Shown one piece after another: positions 18,321 through 27,964 of a DNA stretch of 64,000 bases. The stretch's first letter is position 1. Each line of letters opens with the position of its first letter. Where the stretch lies: the NCBI GenBank assembly GCA_020883125.1, contig JAHREW010000009.1, positions 96,778 through 160,777 of the forward strand. The letters are read 5' to 3'. Both the position numbers and the translations under genes were made by a program. The notes beneath the pieces are model-generated. The model searched no databases, had not been told where the DNA came from, and worked only from the letters and a program-made list of their open reading frames with translations. The stretch is from Microcoleus sp. CAWBG506 (lineage in GTDB: Bacteria; Cyanobacteriota; Cyanobacteriia; Cyanobacteriales; Microcoleaceae).

Positions 18321-20936
18321 ATGAGCGACTTGATGCCAACAAATGTAGAGGCAGAAGAAGCAATTCTGGGCGGGATTTTAATTGACCCCGAAGCTATTTC
18401 CCGAATTGCTGAACTTTTGCGTCCTGAATTTTTTGCCATCAGCGCTCATCAAGTCATTTATCGATCGGCTTTAGACTTGTTTTTTCAAGGTCAGCCTACG
18501 GATTTAATGACAGTTACTACTCGATTAGCCGATCGCAATCAGTTAGAACAAATAGGAGGACAAAGCAAACTAGCACAATTAGTCGATCGCACCGTTTCTG
18601 CTGTCAACATCGACCAATATGCCGTCTTAGTAGAAGACAAATACCAGCGACGGAAATTAATCGAAGCAGGTAACAATATCGTACAATTAGGTTATGAGAC
18701 CGCCACACCTTTAGAAACAGTTTTAGACCGCGCCGAACAACAAATTTTTAGCATAACTCAAGAACGTCCCCAACAAGATTTAGTATCCATCGGCGAAACC
18801 CTAAATCAGACATTTCAAGACATCGAAAATCGGAATGAAGGACTCACACTTCCCGGTATTCCCTGCGGTTTTTATGACTTAGATGCTATGACAGGAGGCT
18901 TTCAGCGATCGGATTTAATCATCGTTGCTGGGCGTCCGGCCATGGGCAAAACAGCCTTTTGTACCAACATCGCCCACCACATCGCCGCCGGGCCACAAAA
19001 ATTGCCGGTTGCCATTTTTAGCCTAGAAATGTCAAAAGAACAGCTAGTGCAGCGCATTTTGTCCGGTGAAGCTAGAATAGAAAGTAATCGATTGCGATCG
19101 GGCAGAATTAGTCAAAACGAATGGGAACCCATCAGTACAGCTATTGGCCGCCTCTCAGAATTGCCACTATTTATTGATGACACTCCCAATATTACCGTTA
19201 CCGAAATTCGCTCAAAAGCCCGCCGCCTCCAAGCAGAACAAGGCGGAACTCTAGGATTAATCCTGCTAGATTACCTCCAATTAATGGAAGGTAGCAGCGA
19301 CAATCGCGTCCAAGAACTATCTCGAATTACCCGAAGTCTCAAGGGTTTAGCCCGCGAACTAGCTGTACCAATTATTGCTTTATCTCAGTTGAGTCGAGGT
19401 GTAGAAGCGCGGACAAATAAGCGGCCGATGATGTCTGATTTGCGGGAAAGTGGTTGCTTAACAGGTGATAGTTTAGTTACCCTAGCCGACAGTGGATTAG
19501 AAGTTCCGATTGGTGATTTAGTCGGCAAATCTGGCTTTGGTGTTTGGGGACTAAACTCAGATACTCTGAAACAGGAAAGAGGGATGGTAACTAATGCTTT
19601 TTGTACAGGAGTAAAGCCTGTCTGGCAGATGACAACTAGCTTGGGAAATTCGATTAAAGCAACAGGTAATCATAAGTTCTTTTCATCAGATGGTTGGAAG
19701 CGTTTAGATGAATTTAAAATAGGCGACAGGATTGGTATACCTCGTTCGATTCCTTGTGCAGAAGTGCAGACAATGGGTAATGCTGAATTAGGTTTACTAG
19801 GACATTTAATTGGTGATGGTTGTACTTTACCCCGACATAGTATTCAGTACACGACGCGAGAATTAGATTTAGCTGAATTAGTTGCACATTTGGCTAGAGA
19901 AGTATTTGGTGATGAAATTAATCCCCGCATTAAACGCGAACGCAACTGGTATCAAGTTTATCTTCCTGCTAGTTATCATCTTGCTCGCAATATGAAAAAT
20001 CCGATTACTAAATGGCTCGAACAATTAGAAGTCTTTGGTTTACGTTCCCATGAAAAATTTATTCCCAGTTTAGTATTTACCCAGCCACAAGAATCCATCG
20101 CTCTTTTCCTTCGACACCTATGGACAACTGATGGTTGTATCAAACCGACTAAAGGGAAGAAATGTCTTTATCCAGCTATTTATTATGCCTCTAGTAGCGA
20201 GAAGTTAGCTAGAGGAGTCCGTTCTCTGTTGCTTAGATTGAACATCAATGCGGCTGTCAGAGTTATTTCTCAAGGTAAAAAAGGGCGCGTACAATATCAA
20301 GTTTGGTTAGGAGGGAAATCAGACATAGAAATATTTGCGAATGTAATTGGTGCAGTTGGTAACTATAAAAAATCTAGTTTGGAAGAGGTGAAAGTATATC
20401 TAAATAATGCTAATAGTGGGAAGACAAATCGGGATTTAATTCCGAATGAACTTTGGCGAACTCAAGTCAATCTTGCTCAAAAACGCCTTGGTTTAACCGT
20501 CAAACAGATGCAAGATTGTTTAGGTATGCGTTATTCAGCCACAACAGATTACAAATGTGATATTGGTCGAGAACGCGCACATCAGTTGGGGAATATTTTG
20601 GATGCTGAAGAAATCTTTAAGCTAGCTGTTAGCGATATTTATTGGGATCAGGTGAAAAAAATTGATTTTTGTGGCGAAGAAATGGTTTATGATATAACAG
20701 TCGAAAATATTGAAAGCTTTGCTACACAAGGTTTGTACGCCCATAATTCCATAGAGCAAGACGCCGACTTAGTAATTATGTTGTACCGTGATGAATATTA
20801 TAATCCAGATACCCCCGATCGCGGCATTGCAGAAGTCATTATTACCAAACACAGAAACGGCCCTACAGGTGTGATTAAATTATTATTTGATGGTCAGGTA
20901 ACAAAATTCTTAAATCTGCAAGCAAGACGGAGTTAA
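18321..20936 (+). CDS. dnaB: Replicative DNA helicase DnaB, interrupted by an intein
   Basis: The 871-codon frame encodes DnaB split by a 431-residue intein at residues 379-809, so the mature helicase would be 440 residues, the normal length. The N-terminal primase-interacting domain is followed by Walker A GRPAMGKTAF near residue 213, the LDYLQLM Walker B segment and SQLSRGVEART. The C-extein begins SIEQDADLV. DnaB unwinds the fork as a hexamer. The intein lies after DLRESG, the position occupied in Synechocystis DnaB. Splicing is required for function. Confidence 0.96.
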   Translation: MSDLMPTNVEAEEAILGGILIDPEAISRIAELLRPEFFAISAHQVIYRSALDLFFQGQPTDLMTVTTRLADRNQLEQIGGQSKLAQLVDRTVSAVNIDQYAVLVEDKYQRRKLIEAGNNIVQLGYETATPLETVLDRAEQQIFSITQERPQQDLVSIGETLNQTFQDIENRNEGLTLPGIPCGFYDLDAMTGGFQRSDLIIVAGRPAMGKTAFCTNIAHHIAAGPQKLPVAIFSLEMSKEQLVQRILSGEARIESNRLRSGRISQNEWEPISTAIGRLSELPLFIDDTPNITVTEIRSKARRLQAEQGGTLGLILLDYLQLMEGSSDNRVQELSRITRSLKGLARELAVPIIALSQLSRGVEARTNKRPMMSDLRESGCLTGDSLVTLADSGLEVPIGDLVGKSGFGVWGLNSDTLKQERGMVTNAFCTGVKPVWQMTTSLGNSIKATGNHKFFSSDGWKRLDEFKIGDRIGIPRSIPCAEVQTMGNAELGLLGHLIGDGCTLPRHSIQYTTRELDLAELVAHLAREVFGDEINPRIKRERNWYQVYLPASYHLARNMKNPITKWLEQLEVFGLRSHEKFIPSLVFTQPQESIALFLRHLWTTDGCIKPTKGKKCLYPAIYYASSSEKLARGVRSLLLRLNINAAVRVISQGKKGRVQYQVWLGGKSDIEIFANVIGAVGNYKKSSLEEVKVYLNNANSGKTNRDLIPNELWRTQVNLAQKRLGLTVKQMQDCLGMRYSATTDYKCDIGRERAHQLGNILDAEEIFKLAVSDIYWDQVKKIDFCGEEMVYDITVENIESFATQGLYAHNSIEQDADLVIMLYRDEYYNPDTPDRGIAEVIITKHRNGPTGVIKLLFDGQVTKFLNLQARRS
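19455..20747 (+). other. DnaB intein with LAGLIDADG-type homing endonuclease
   Basis: The intein spans 431 residues from Cys (CLTGDSLVTL) to Asn (YAHN), and the next residue is Ser. Block B is seen as KATGNHKF and the C-terminal blocks as VYDITVENIESF...YAHN. The central part has two helices typical of dodecapeptide endonucleases: LGLLGHLIGDG and FLRHLWTTDG. All residues for class 1 splicing (Cys1, block B Thr/His, terminal His-Asn, Ser+1) are present, so splicing should be active. An Asp is kept in each nuclease motif. Confidence 0.93.
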
Positions 20937-20979
20937 TCGCAACTTATAGCCTTGGGAGTGAAAGATGAGGTAAGATCGA

Positions 20980-21064
20980 GAATTGGTAATAAGTAATTGG
21001 TAATAGGTAATTAGTAATGCCCTATACCCTATGCCCCATTACCCATTACCCATTACCAATTACC
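20980..21064. repeat. Heptamer repeat patch between dnaB and the FKBP gene
   Basis: Units such as GGTAATA and CCCATTA recur, first as GGTAAT-type and then as its complement ATTACC, so the patch can fold on itself between two convergent genes. It may act as a terminator region, but no classic T-run hairpin is visible. Confidence 0.6.
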
Positions 21065-21108
21065 TCACCTAACTGAGAAAAGTTTTAGGTTGAATTAGAT
21101 ACAGCTAC

Positions 21109-21705
21109 TTAACCAGCAATCTTCAACAATTCCACATCAAAAATTAGCGTTGCATTGGGAGGAATCACCCCACCAGCACCACGAGCACCGTAACCCAAAT
21201 CGGGAGGAATAATCAACTGGCGTCGGTCTCCAACTTTCATTGTACCCACACCTTCATCCCAACCCTTAATCACTTGGCCGACACCAATTTTGAACTGGAA
21301 AGGAGAATTGCGATCGCGCGAACTATCAAATTTCGTGCCATCCTCTAAAGTGCCAGTATAGTGCACCACAACCTTCTGACCAGTTTTGGGAGTCGCCCCG
21401 TCACCCTCTTTTAATTCAACATATTTCAAACCTGAATCTGTGGTGACAATATTCTCAGTTTTCTCAGTATTTTCAGTCATCTTATTCCCATCGATAGTAG
21501 GTGATACATTCGGTAAAGTAGCATCAGCTACTAGGAGACTATTTTCATTTAAAGACTGCTCTGACAAGATCTCAATCGCAGTCTGGGGTAAAGAACTCTT
21601 CACTTCGGCGGCTATTGCTTTTTCCCCAGAACCGCTAAATTGAGCGACTATCAAAAACAAAACACAAACCAGCATTACTCCCAAGCTGACTAGAACTCCT
21701 TGCAA
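21109..21705 (-). CDS. FKBP-type peptidyl-prolyl cis-trans isomerase, exported or membrane-anchored
   Basis: An N-terminal hydrophobic helix (residues 2-23, [17 protein letters not shown]) is followed by a linker and a C-terminal FKBP domain (about 90-198) with [34 protein letters not shown] and [17 protein letters not shown]. All active-site aromatics expected for the family appear. It should catalyse proline isomerisation in the periplasm or thylakoid lumen. The gene converges on dnaB. Confidence 0.92.
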   Translation of the reverse strand: MQGVLVSLGVMLVCVLFLIVAQFSGSGEKAIAAEVKSSLPQTAIEILSEQSLNENSLLVADATLPNVSPTIDGNKMTENTEKTENIVTTDSGLKYVELKEGDGATPKTGQKVVVHYTGTLEDGTKFDSSRDRNSPFQFKIGVGQVIKGWDEGVGTMKVGDRRQLIIPPDLGYGARGAGGVIPPNATLIFDVELLKIAG

Positions 21706-21927
21706 AATTAATCCTCCTTACATTCAAGAATTATTTCTCGAAACCAGCTCAAAACCAAAAAATCTTTCCGCTACAAACAGACGGGGGATGCAAACTCATT
21801 CTTCAGACAGAAGTATGAATTCAGAAGGCAGAAAGTTGTTAATTCTACTTTCTACCTTTGTGAGCACTCTACCTTCGGGCGATCGTCCTATCACAGGATA
21901 GCAGGGAACAGCCCCACCGCAGCAAAC

Positions 21928-22254
21928 TCAACGCCACTGACGATTTTCTAAATCCCTCACCTGACGTTCTAGTCGATCGAGCCTACCACGCAACTCATCC
22001 ATTTCCGACTGTCGTGGCACACCCATATCTTGCAGCATATTGCGCATTTGACGCTGCAACTGCGTCTCCCAATTCCCTTGCTCGGACTTAAGGTGCTCCG
22101 TCATGTCCTCCACAAAGGTTTGAGCTTGCTCAGGATTGATTTTGCCATCTTTAACCCATTGCTCGCTGACTTCCTGCAATTTCTCGGCCACCAGGGAGGT
22201 AGTACCAATGCCCAACATCACCAGTTGTTTGAGTAAGTTGTTATTGTTATCCAT
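21928..22254 (-). CDS. Phasin-like small coiled-coil protein
   Basis: This 108-residue protein starts with a mildly hydrophobic helix (LLKQLVMLGIGTTSLVAEKL) and ends with a coiled coil (ELRGRLDRLERQVRDLENR). The pattern matches proteins annotated as phasin family or PHA-granule-associated in cyanobacteria, including, as I recall, the small Synechocystis phasin. No polyhydroxybutyrate synthesis gene is nearby, so granule binding remains an inference. The gene stands alone on the minus strand. Confidence 0.6.
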   Translation of the reverse strand: MDNNNNLLKQLVMLGIGTTSLVAEKLQEVSEQWVKDGKINPEQAQTFVEDMTEHLKSEQGNWETQLQRQMRNMLQDMGVPRQSEMDELRGRLDRLERQVRDLENRQWR

Positions 22255-22335
22255 AGATTTTTCCTAGTGTTTGCCCCAAAAGATGCGATCGACTCAAGTC
22301 ACCTGTCAAAGCTGCGAAACCATTATTGACATACT

Positions 22336-22390
22336 CCCCTCGCCTTTAGGCGAGGGGATTCTAAGCTCAGCCAGCAATTGCAGGCTGAGC
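22336..22390. mobile_element. Two consecutive hairpins resembling an IS200/IS605-type end
   Basis: CCCCTCGCC/GGCGAGGGG with a TTTA loop is followed after seven bases by GCTCAGCC/GGCTGAGC. The first hairpin with the preceding TTGACATACT context resembles the subterminal hairpins that flank IS200/IS605-family elements in cyanobacteria. No transposase is adjacent, so this may be a remnant or a minimal element in the 322-bp gap between the phasin-like and zinc-ribbon genes. The rest of the gap shows nothing coding. Confidence 0.45.
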
Positions 22391-22576
22391 CTGTCTAACA
22401 TTGCCTAACTTAGCGGTCGATGCCCCAACCGCGTAAACTTAAAGTTACATCAGCGCTGACCTACCTTTCTATTTTGGAGCATCCCAGCCCCTGCTGGCGA
22501 GTCTAATCCACACCTGGGCGTGCGGAAAACCCCCTAATCTACCTACCCATAACCTATCCAATCACCAGCAACGTCA

Positions 22577-22933
22577 ATGCCAGATTGCCCTCGCTGTCAC
22601 CTACCCGTGGACACCCAAGCCATCACCTGTGGACACTGCAAAACCCCTCTCAAAGCTTTCGGACATCCCGGTATCCCCCTTTATCGATCGAAACCCCAAG
22701 AATTTTTATGTACCACCTGTACATACCACGAAGACGACACCTGCAACTATCCCCAGCGTCCCTTCGCCCAAGAGTGTACCCTTTATCACAACAAGGCTCA
22801 ACCAATCGTACCCCAGGCGACCCCTGACATCAGCGGTGGCTGGCAAAGAGCGGTCAAAAATTGGTGTCAGCGGCATCAAGTTTGGTTAGCTTTATTAGCT
22901 TTAATTGTGATTAGTATTGCTCTCTCAATTTAA
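22577..22933 (+). CDS. Zinc-ribbon protein with C-terminal membrane anchor
   Basis: The 118-residue protein begins with a CPRC...CGHC zinc ribbon (residues 4-23), followed by a second Cys/His group (CTTCTYHEDDTC near 44-55 and a later C/H pair) and a C-terminal hydrophobic helix (WLALLALIVISIALSI). It is likely a tail-anchored membrane protein exposing a metal-binding domain. Similar proteins are conserved in cyanobacteria without assigned function. It stands alone. Confidence 0.75.
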   Translation: MPDCPRCHLPVDTQAITCGHCKTPLKAFGHPGIPLYRSKPQEFLCTTCTYHEDDTCNYPQRPFAQECTLYHNKAQPIVPQATPDISGGWQRAVKNWCQRHQVWLALLALIVISIALSI

Positions 22934-22939
22934 CACTTC

Positions 22940-23042
22940 CAGTCCTAGACGCGATCGAGCATAACCCCCCGGTTTCTGGTTCTCATCCTCACTCAAAAAT
23001 CACGCAATTACCTTAAGAAACCGGGCTTTTGCGTCCAGGACT
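22940..23042. repeat. MITE-like element with AGTCCTAGAC / GTCCAGGACT ends
   Basis: The 103-bp segment has imperfect terminal inverted repeats (AGTCCTAGACGC and GCGTCCAGGACT) and an internal inverted pair around CCGGTTTCT and AGAAACCGG. A related element with the same ends lies at 37886-37997. No ORF is inside. Confidence 0.55.
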
Positions 23043-23086
23043 ATCTTCTTTTAGCTTGAACCAGCAATCACCCAGGAGATAACAAA

Positions 23087-24091
23087 ATGCGTAAACTACT
23101 AAAAAAAATTATCTATGAAATTTTAGAAATTTCCAGCAGCAATAATTTATACAGTTTAGCAGATGATATTATTATTCAATTTTTAATAATTTTAAACATC
23201 ACCGCTTTTATCGCTTCAACTTCCCCTGTCTTTTCTCTAGAACACCAAAAAATATTTGAAGATATCGAAATAGTCTCATCTTTAGTATTCTCCTTAGAAT
23301 ATCTTTTGAGAATGTGGGTGTGTACTGTTGACAGTAAATACAGCCACCCCATTTGGGGAAGAATAAAATATGCTCTCACACCCCTGAGCCTGATCGACTT
23401 TGTTTCGATTTTACCCTTTTATTTATTGTTGTTATTTCCCAAATTAAGTTTTGTTTATTTAATTAGCCTCCTCCGTTTATTACGCTTAATCAAAATCAGC
23501 AGATACTCGGAGTCCGTGCGAACCTTGGGAATAGTATTAAATGCTAAAAAAGAAGAACTATTCGCCACCGCTTTCGCGGTATTTATATTATTGATTTTTG
23601 CATCTAGTCTCATGTATTTTGTGGAATCATCAGCCCAGCCTCAATCTTTTGGGAGCATCCCAGATGCAATGTGGTGGGGAGTTGTGACTCTAACTACTGT
23701 CGGTTACGGCGATATTTATCCGATCACTCCTATCGGCAGATTTTTAGGTTCAATGTTAGCATTTTTGGGTATTGGAATTTTTGCTTTGCCGGCTGGGATA
23801 ATTTCTTCGGGTTTTTCAGAGGAAGTGCAAAGGAAAAAGCAGCAAAAAATTACTGAAAGTTTAGAGCAATCTGCCAGTTTAAAATCGGTAGAAATGCTGG
23901 GCGGGAGCGAGTTAAGTTTTGAGCATAAACAAAAGGCGATCGCACTTAATATCGAAAATTCATCCGCATTGATGAAACTTTGTGTCTATCGGACTAAAGA
24001 GAATTTGGGAACAGCTTTTGAAAGTGAAGAAATTATTCGGGATTTAGCTGTTCATTTGTATAATGAAACCTGTCGCAAATTCGAGCTTTAA
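23087..24091 (+). CDS. Voltage-gated potassium channel (six-helix type)
   Basis: The 334-residue protein has six membrane helices. S4 carries spaced basic residues (LRLLRLIKISRYSESVR), and the pore loop contains TLTTVGYGDIYP, the K+ selectivity filter. S6 (GSMLAFLGIGIFALPAGI) is followed by about 100 cytosolic residues forming a coiled region. It resembles bacterial Kv (KvAP/Kch-like) channels and would set membrane potential or K+ balance. It stands alone and converges on the cbi operon. Confidence 0.93.
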   Translation: MRKLLKKIIYEILEISSSNNLYSLADDIIIQFLIILNITAFIASTSPVFSLEHQKIFEDIEIVSSLVFSLEYLLRMWVCTVDSKYSHPIWGRIKYALTPLSLIDFVSILPFYLLLLFPKLSFVYLISLLRLLRLIKISRYSESVRTLGIVLNAKKEELFATAFAVFILLIFASSLMYFVESSAQPQSFGSIPDAMWWGVVTLTTVGYGDIYPITPIGRFLGSMLAFLGIGIFALPAGIISSGFSEEVQRKKQQKITESLEQSASLKSVEMLGGSELSFEHKQKAIALNIENSSALMKLCVYRTKENLGTAFESEEIIRDLAVHLYNETCRKFEL

Positions 24092-24113
24092 CAGGACTTA
24101 CGCTCATGACTAA

Positions 24114-24848
24114 TTACCAATCTGGTGGCAAATTGTAATATTCGAGAGTCGATCGATCTTTGAGCAATTCTTGAGTTTGTTCATCGACCCGAATCTGACC
24201 CTCAGCCAAAATTAACGCCCTTTGAGTCGTCTTCCCAATCCAGTTCAAATCGTGGGAAGCGATCAAAATCACCTCAATGGGTAATTGCGACAAAACCTTA
24301 GCCAAATGTCTCCGCCACGACGGATCTAGTCCATTTGTCGGCTCATCTAAGATTAAAATAGCCGGCTCTAATGCTAAAATTGCCGCTAGCGCCGCCAACC
24401 TTCTTTGACCCCCAGAAAGCTCGTGAGCCGAACGATGGGCAAATTCTACCAAACCAAATTCATCTAATAGGGCTAAAGCTCGATCGCGCGCCAGTCCCGC
24501 TGATACCCCATAATTGCGCGGCCCGAACATGACATCCTCTAAAATAGTTGGCATAAATAGCTGATCGTTGGCATCTTGAAAACAAAATCCAATCTGTCGG
24601 CGTACTTTCGATAAATTCCCCTCTTCCAGCTTAGTTCCCTGCACTCTAATCTCCCCCGATAGAGGCATTTTTAAGCCGATTAAATTTTCTAGCAAAGTGC
24701 TTTTTCCAGCGCCGGTTAAACCTAGTAGGGCAACTCTTTCTCCCGGTTGCAAGGTGAAGGAAATTCCTTGCAATACTGGTTTTTGCTGTGGATATCCAAA
24801 GACTAAGTTTTCTACTTGGATGGTTGGTGTCACTTTGAGATTAGTCAA
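24114..24848 (-). CDS. cbiO: Energy-coupling ATPase of cobalt/nickel importer
   Basis: The 244-residue ABC ATPase has Walker A GLTGAGKST, Q-loop FCFQDANDQLF, signature ELSGGQRRLAALA and Walker B ILILDEPTNGLD. The ANDQLF Q-loop is characteristic of CbiO/EcfA ATPases. It is the third gene of the minus-strand cbiM-cbiQ-cbiO set, 157 bp after cbiQ, the gap holding a repeat with AGAGGGCGCAG units. Whether the metal is Co or Ni cannot be decided by sequence. Confidence 0.92.
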   Translation of the reverse strand: MTNLKVTPTIQVENLVFGYPQQKPVLQGISFTLQPGERVALLGLTGAGKSTLLENLIGLKMPLSGEIRVQGTKLEEGNLSKVRRQIGFCFQDANDQLFMPTILEDVMFGPRNYGVSAGLARDRALALLDEFGLVEFAHRSAHELSGGQRRLAALAAILALEPAILILDEPTNGLDPSWRRHLAKVLSQLPIEVILIASHDLNWIGKTTQRALILAEGQIRVDEQTQELLKDRSTLEYYNLPPDW

Positions 24849-25005
24849 TTTTTATTTGCCTCATTTTTAAGATTAGGAGTTTTTAACCACAGAGGGCGCA
24901 GAGGGCGCAGAGAGAGGAATGGAGAATGGAGAATGGAGAAGGCAAAGGGTACAAACTTAAAATATAGATGCACGAATTAATCTATTCCCAAGTCTCGATT
25001 TCTAA

Positions 25006-25665
25006 TTACAAATTACCACCATAAGAAGCTATTGTTAATCCTGTTGCGGTTAAAATTGTTACTGTTAGCCATAGTCGCTCTTTTGGTGTTGATTTTGAGT
25101 CGGTGGGTAAGGTTCCTTGATAGCCACGAATTAGCATGGCTGCATGAACTCTTTCCGCGCGATCGAGACTTCGCAAATAAAGCGCTCCGATCATCGATGC
25201 ACTAGCGTAGCGCAGCCATCCACCTGTACCGGATAAGCCTCGTAGTTGGGCCGCTCTTTTCATGTTGTTGACTTCCGCTAGCAAGATTTCTAAGTATTGC
25301 CCTGCTAAGAGTACAATTTCTTGTAACCCGGCTGGTAGTGGCAATCCTTTCAGGGCTATTCCCAAACTGTGCGGTGGCAAAGTTAGCAGAAAACTGTTCA
25401 TAATTAGCAGACAAATGAGGGAACGTACTAACAGAAAACTCGCACGTTCCCAACCTTGGGGTAGCACTAATAAGGAGAGAAAAATTAATTCTGCTCCTAA
25501 CAGTTGGACTAAGGTTTGCAGTGGCGCTCTCAGCCACAATGACCAACAAAGTGCGATCGCCCCATAAATGCCCAGCGATAGCCAAGCCCCTGTCTTCATA
25601 AAACCAATGCCAATCACAATTGTTAGAGACAGGCGCAGTCGAAAAGGTATCGATAGTTTAGACAT
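25006..25665 (-). CDS. cbiQ: Transmembrane component of cobalt/nickel ECF importer
   Basis: The 219-residue CbiQ/EcfT-type protein has about five membrane helices and the coupling helix region (EVNNMKRAAQLRGLSG, then LYLRSLDRAERVHAAMLIRGY) in which Ala-Arg-Gly type motifs contact the ATPase. It overlaps cbiM by eight bases, which shows translational coupling. It links the substrate-specific CbiM to the CbiO ATPase. Confidence 0.9.
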   Translation of the reverse strand: MSKLSIPFRLRLSLTIVIGIGFMKTGAWLSLGIYGAIALCWSLWLRAPLQTLVQLLGAELIFLSLLVLPQGWERASFLLVRSLICLLIMNSFLLTLPPHSLGIALKGLPLPAGLQEIVLLAGQYLEILLAEVNNMKRAAQLRGLSGTGGWLRYASASMIGALYLRSLDRAERVHAAMLIRGYQGTLPTDSKSTPKERLWLTVTILTATGLTIASYGGNL

Positions 25666-26584
25666 CTTTCGGTTTAATTAACTGAACAATCCCAAAGGCT
25701 GTCCCGAAACTGACAGCAGAGCCTAAAAGTCCAGCAATGCTAGTACCGATAGGCTGTTCTTCTAGTCCTTTAACACTGTAATCTGCTAAGGGACTCCGAT
25801 TTTCTATCACCACAGATTCTTTTTCTTTAAAACCGTATTTTTCGGCTACTGCTTCTAACCCGTCAGGCCAACTGGAAGCAAATAGTGACAGTACCCCACT
25901 AATTAATAAAATCCCTATTACTGGTGCTACCCATTTCTGCAATTGTGGCTGTTCTCCTGGTAACAAATCTGGCCGTACTTTGACCAGATAAGTTAAAACA
26001 CTTGCTGTAATTACCCCTTCGCCAATCCCAATTAAAATATGAACTCCTACCATTGCTGGCAATGCGATATTAAGTGATACTGTTCCAGAAATTGCCAGTT
26101 CGATAGCGCAACAAATCGAAGCTGCAACAACGCTGAGGCTGGCTGCAATCCCCGCAGCTAGTGGCAAACGATTTCGGGAACCTCCCAACAGTCGCTGCAA
26201 TGGCTGCAACAGCCACCAGCCTACCCAAATTCCGACTAGCCCCATATTAAAAATATTGGCTCCCAGGGCGGTGATGCCCCCATCGGCAAATAAAACACTC
26301 TGAATGATAAACACCGTACTCATTGCCAGAGTTGCCGCCCAAGGGTTCCCCAACACCACAGATGCTAGGGCTCCTCCCAATAAGTGTCCGCTGGTGCCAC
26401 CCGCTACGGGAAAGTTGATCATCTGGGCTGCAAACACGAAAGCAGTGGTTAAACCCATGATTGGGGCTTGCCGCAGTCCAAGACTTTCGCGTGTTCGATT
26501 CAGGGCAACGGCGATTACTGCTGCACTTGCTATGCCGGTGGCTATGGCTACCGGCGGTGAAAGAAAGCCATCAGGTATGTGCAT
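25658..26584 (-). CDS. cbiM: CbiM/NikM metal-specific component fused to a PDGLE (CbiN/NikN-like) domain
   Basis: The protein begins MHIPDGFLSPP, and CbiM uses this N terminus, with His2, to bind Co(II) or Ni(II). About seven helices follow, including FPVAGGTSGHLLGG. A C-terminal extension from about residue 225 contains WPDGLEAVAEKYGF, the PDGLE domain found as separate CbiN or NikN subunits elsewhere, so this is a fused form. Free Co or Ni is needed for cobalamin, hydrogenase or urease. I saw no cobalamin riboswitch upstream. Confidence 0.92.
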   Translation of the reverse strand: MHIPDGFLSPPVAIATGIASAAVIAVALNRTRESLGLRQAPIMGLTTAFVFAAQMINFPVAGGTSGHLLGGALASVVLGNPWAATLAMSTVFIIQSVLFADGGITALGANIFNMGLVGIWVGWWLLQPLQRLLGGSRNRLPLAAGIAASLSVVAASICCAIELAISGTVSLNIALPAMVGVHILIGIGEGVITASVLTYLVKVRPDLLPGEQPQLQKWVAPVIGILLISGVLSLFASSWPDGLEAVAEKYGFKEKESVVIENRSPLADYSVKGLEEQPIGTSIAGLLGSAVSFGTAFGIVQLIKPKDV

Positions 26585-27291
26585 CGATGTATCCTAAACG
26601 GGAGAACTCTCAACCCTTTAGTCAACTATTTTTTACAAAAATTTACAACCCCCTCTGGGGGCATTTCTACGGGCGATCGCTCTGGGTATGGGCGGTGGGC
26701 GATCGACTATTTCCCATAGATTCGGGCTTTACAGCCAGACGATCGAGCATTTTACCTTCAAATTAAATAATTCTGAAGAATTAACTGAGCAAGGGCTCAC
26801 AAAACACCATCACCAAGTCCCTCATTTTTCCATAAGTCGCGATTCTCAGGCGATCGAACTCCCAAAAGAGCGATCGCCGATGTCAATTATTCCCATCTCC
26901 AATCTCCCCTAGTTTTACGGACTCAACAGCAAAATCTAGCCCTAGTCGAATCTGTGACATAAATATTAAGAAAATATAAAGAACAAACTGAAACCTCCTA
27001 ATTAGTTTTATCCTCAATTGTTGAGAATAGATAGCATTAAGTTGTTAGCGGTAACAAAAGCAGCAAAATAGCTAAATACCTAGTTAAAGCAAGATTATGG
27101 GCTATTCCTGACCTCAAAACCCAAAGATTCTGGGTACTAGGTCTGAAGCAAGCAATAATTTAGCAGTTGTCGATCGCGCTAATGGGCGATCGGCTCTGGT
27201 AATATAGGTTTTTTTCTCAAAAGACTCTAACTACTAATGCAAGTATTCTCAAATAACTTCCTGCATCATCCCAACTCAAGGAGACCCAGCA
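26585..27291. other. Divergent intergenic region between cbiM and the membrane module
   Basis: The 707-bp gap should hold promoters for cbiMQO (left) and the three-gene module (right). It contains several GCGATCGC-type octamers and short inverted patches. A 74-codon plus-strand frame at 26688-26912 has no recognisable feature. I saw no clear cobalamin or NiCo riboswitch. AAGGAGA at 27280 serves as ribosome binding site for the GTG start at 27292. Confidence 0.4.
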
Positions 27292-27927
27292 GTGGTACAA
27301 CACTCAAAACAAGACTCAACTACAGATTTAGCTACATCGGAATTTCCCAGACAACTGGATATTGCTCAAGTTTCCATCTACGGGCTGAGCTTTTTATCCG
27401 CTGGTTTATTTCTGTTTTTACCCCTAGTTAACCTCTTGCATCCGAGCCCTTGGCAGCGGTGGATGGGTACAATTCACGGCATGGGTGCAATGTTTGCATT
27501 AGTGGTGATGGTTTACACGGGACATTTGGCATTTCCATTGTTGCGAGGGGTCGGTAAAATCTTGCCACAAATGCGAACCTTAGCCTTTTGGTCAACTATT
27601 TTGAGTTTTTTGGCCATTGCTACTGGTAACTGGGCTTATATGCGGTATCGAGCAGGTATAAATTTCGGCGGAGCAAGAGCTTTGCTAAAAGAAAACTCTC
27701 CTCTAGGGCAGTACGTTTTGATGGAATATCACGAATTTAGCGTATTGTTTACACTGCCTTTAACAGTAGCTTGCACCTGGATTTTATGGAACTATGGCGA
27801 CTCAATTTTAGACAAAAAAAATCGCCCAGTTTTAACAGCTACCTGTGTAGCTTTGATGGCAATTATGTTTTTTGCAATGGGTGGCATGGTGAGCGGACTT
27901 GGTGTTGCTAAAATTCAAGCTCTGTAG
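27292..27927 (+). CDS. Unassigned five-helix membrane protein with intramembrane histidines
   Basis: I do not recognise this 211-residue protein. Hydrophobicity shows five helices (about 27-49, 57-84, 97-118, 140-167 and 178-203). Histidines lie in or at helix ends: His62 (TIHGMG), His78 (YTGHLAFP) and His147 (MEYHEF), an arrangement compatible with heme b or metal binding. The start is GTG after AAGGAGACCCAGCA. It is followed at 37 bp and 21 bp spacing by two more membrane-protein genes, so the three form an operon. The operon is divergent from cbiMQO. Confidence 0.75.
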   Translation: MVQHSKQDSTTDLATSEFPRQLDIAQVSIYGLSFLSAGLFLFLPLVNLLHPSPWQRWMGTIHGMGAMFALVVMVYTGHLAFPLLRGVGKILPQMRTLAFWSTILSFLAIATGNWAYMRYRAGINFGGARALLKENSPLGQYVLMEYHEFSVLFTLPLTVACTWILWNYGDSILDKKNRPVLTATCVALMAIMFFAMGGMVSGLGVAKIQAL

Positions 27928-27964
27928 TTAGTAGTTACTTTACCTAAGATAGGATCATTTTCAA

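Noticed and set aside
26688..26912. 74-codon ORF in the cbiM upstream gap
   Set aside because: No ribosome binding site, no recognisable motif and unusual composition with octamer repeats.
26585..27291. Cobalamin or NiCo riboswitch before cbiM
   Set aside because: I looked on the minus strand for the conserved B12-box-type core and for a repeated four-way junction pattern and saw neither. A covariance model search would be decisive.
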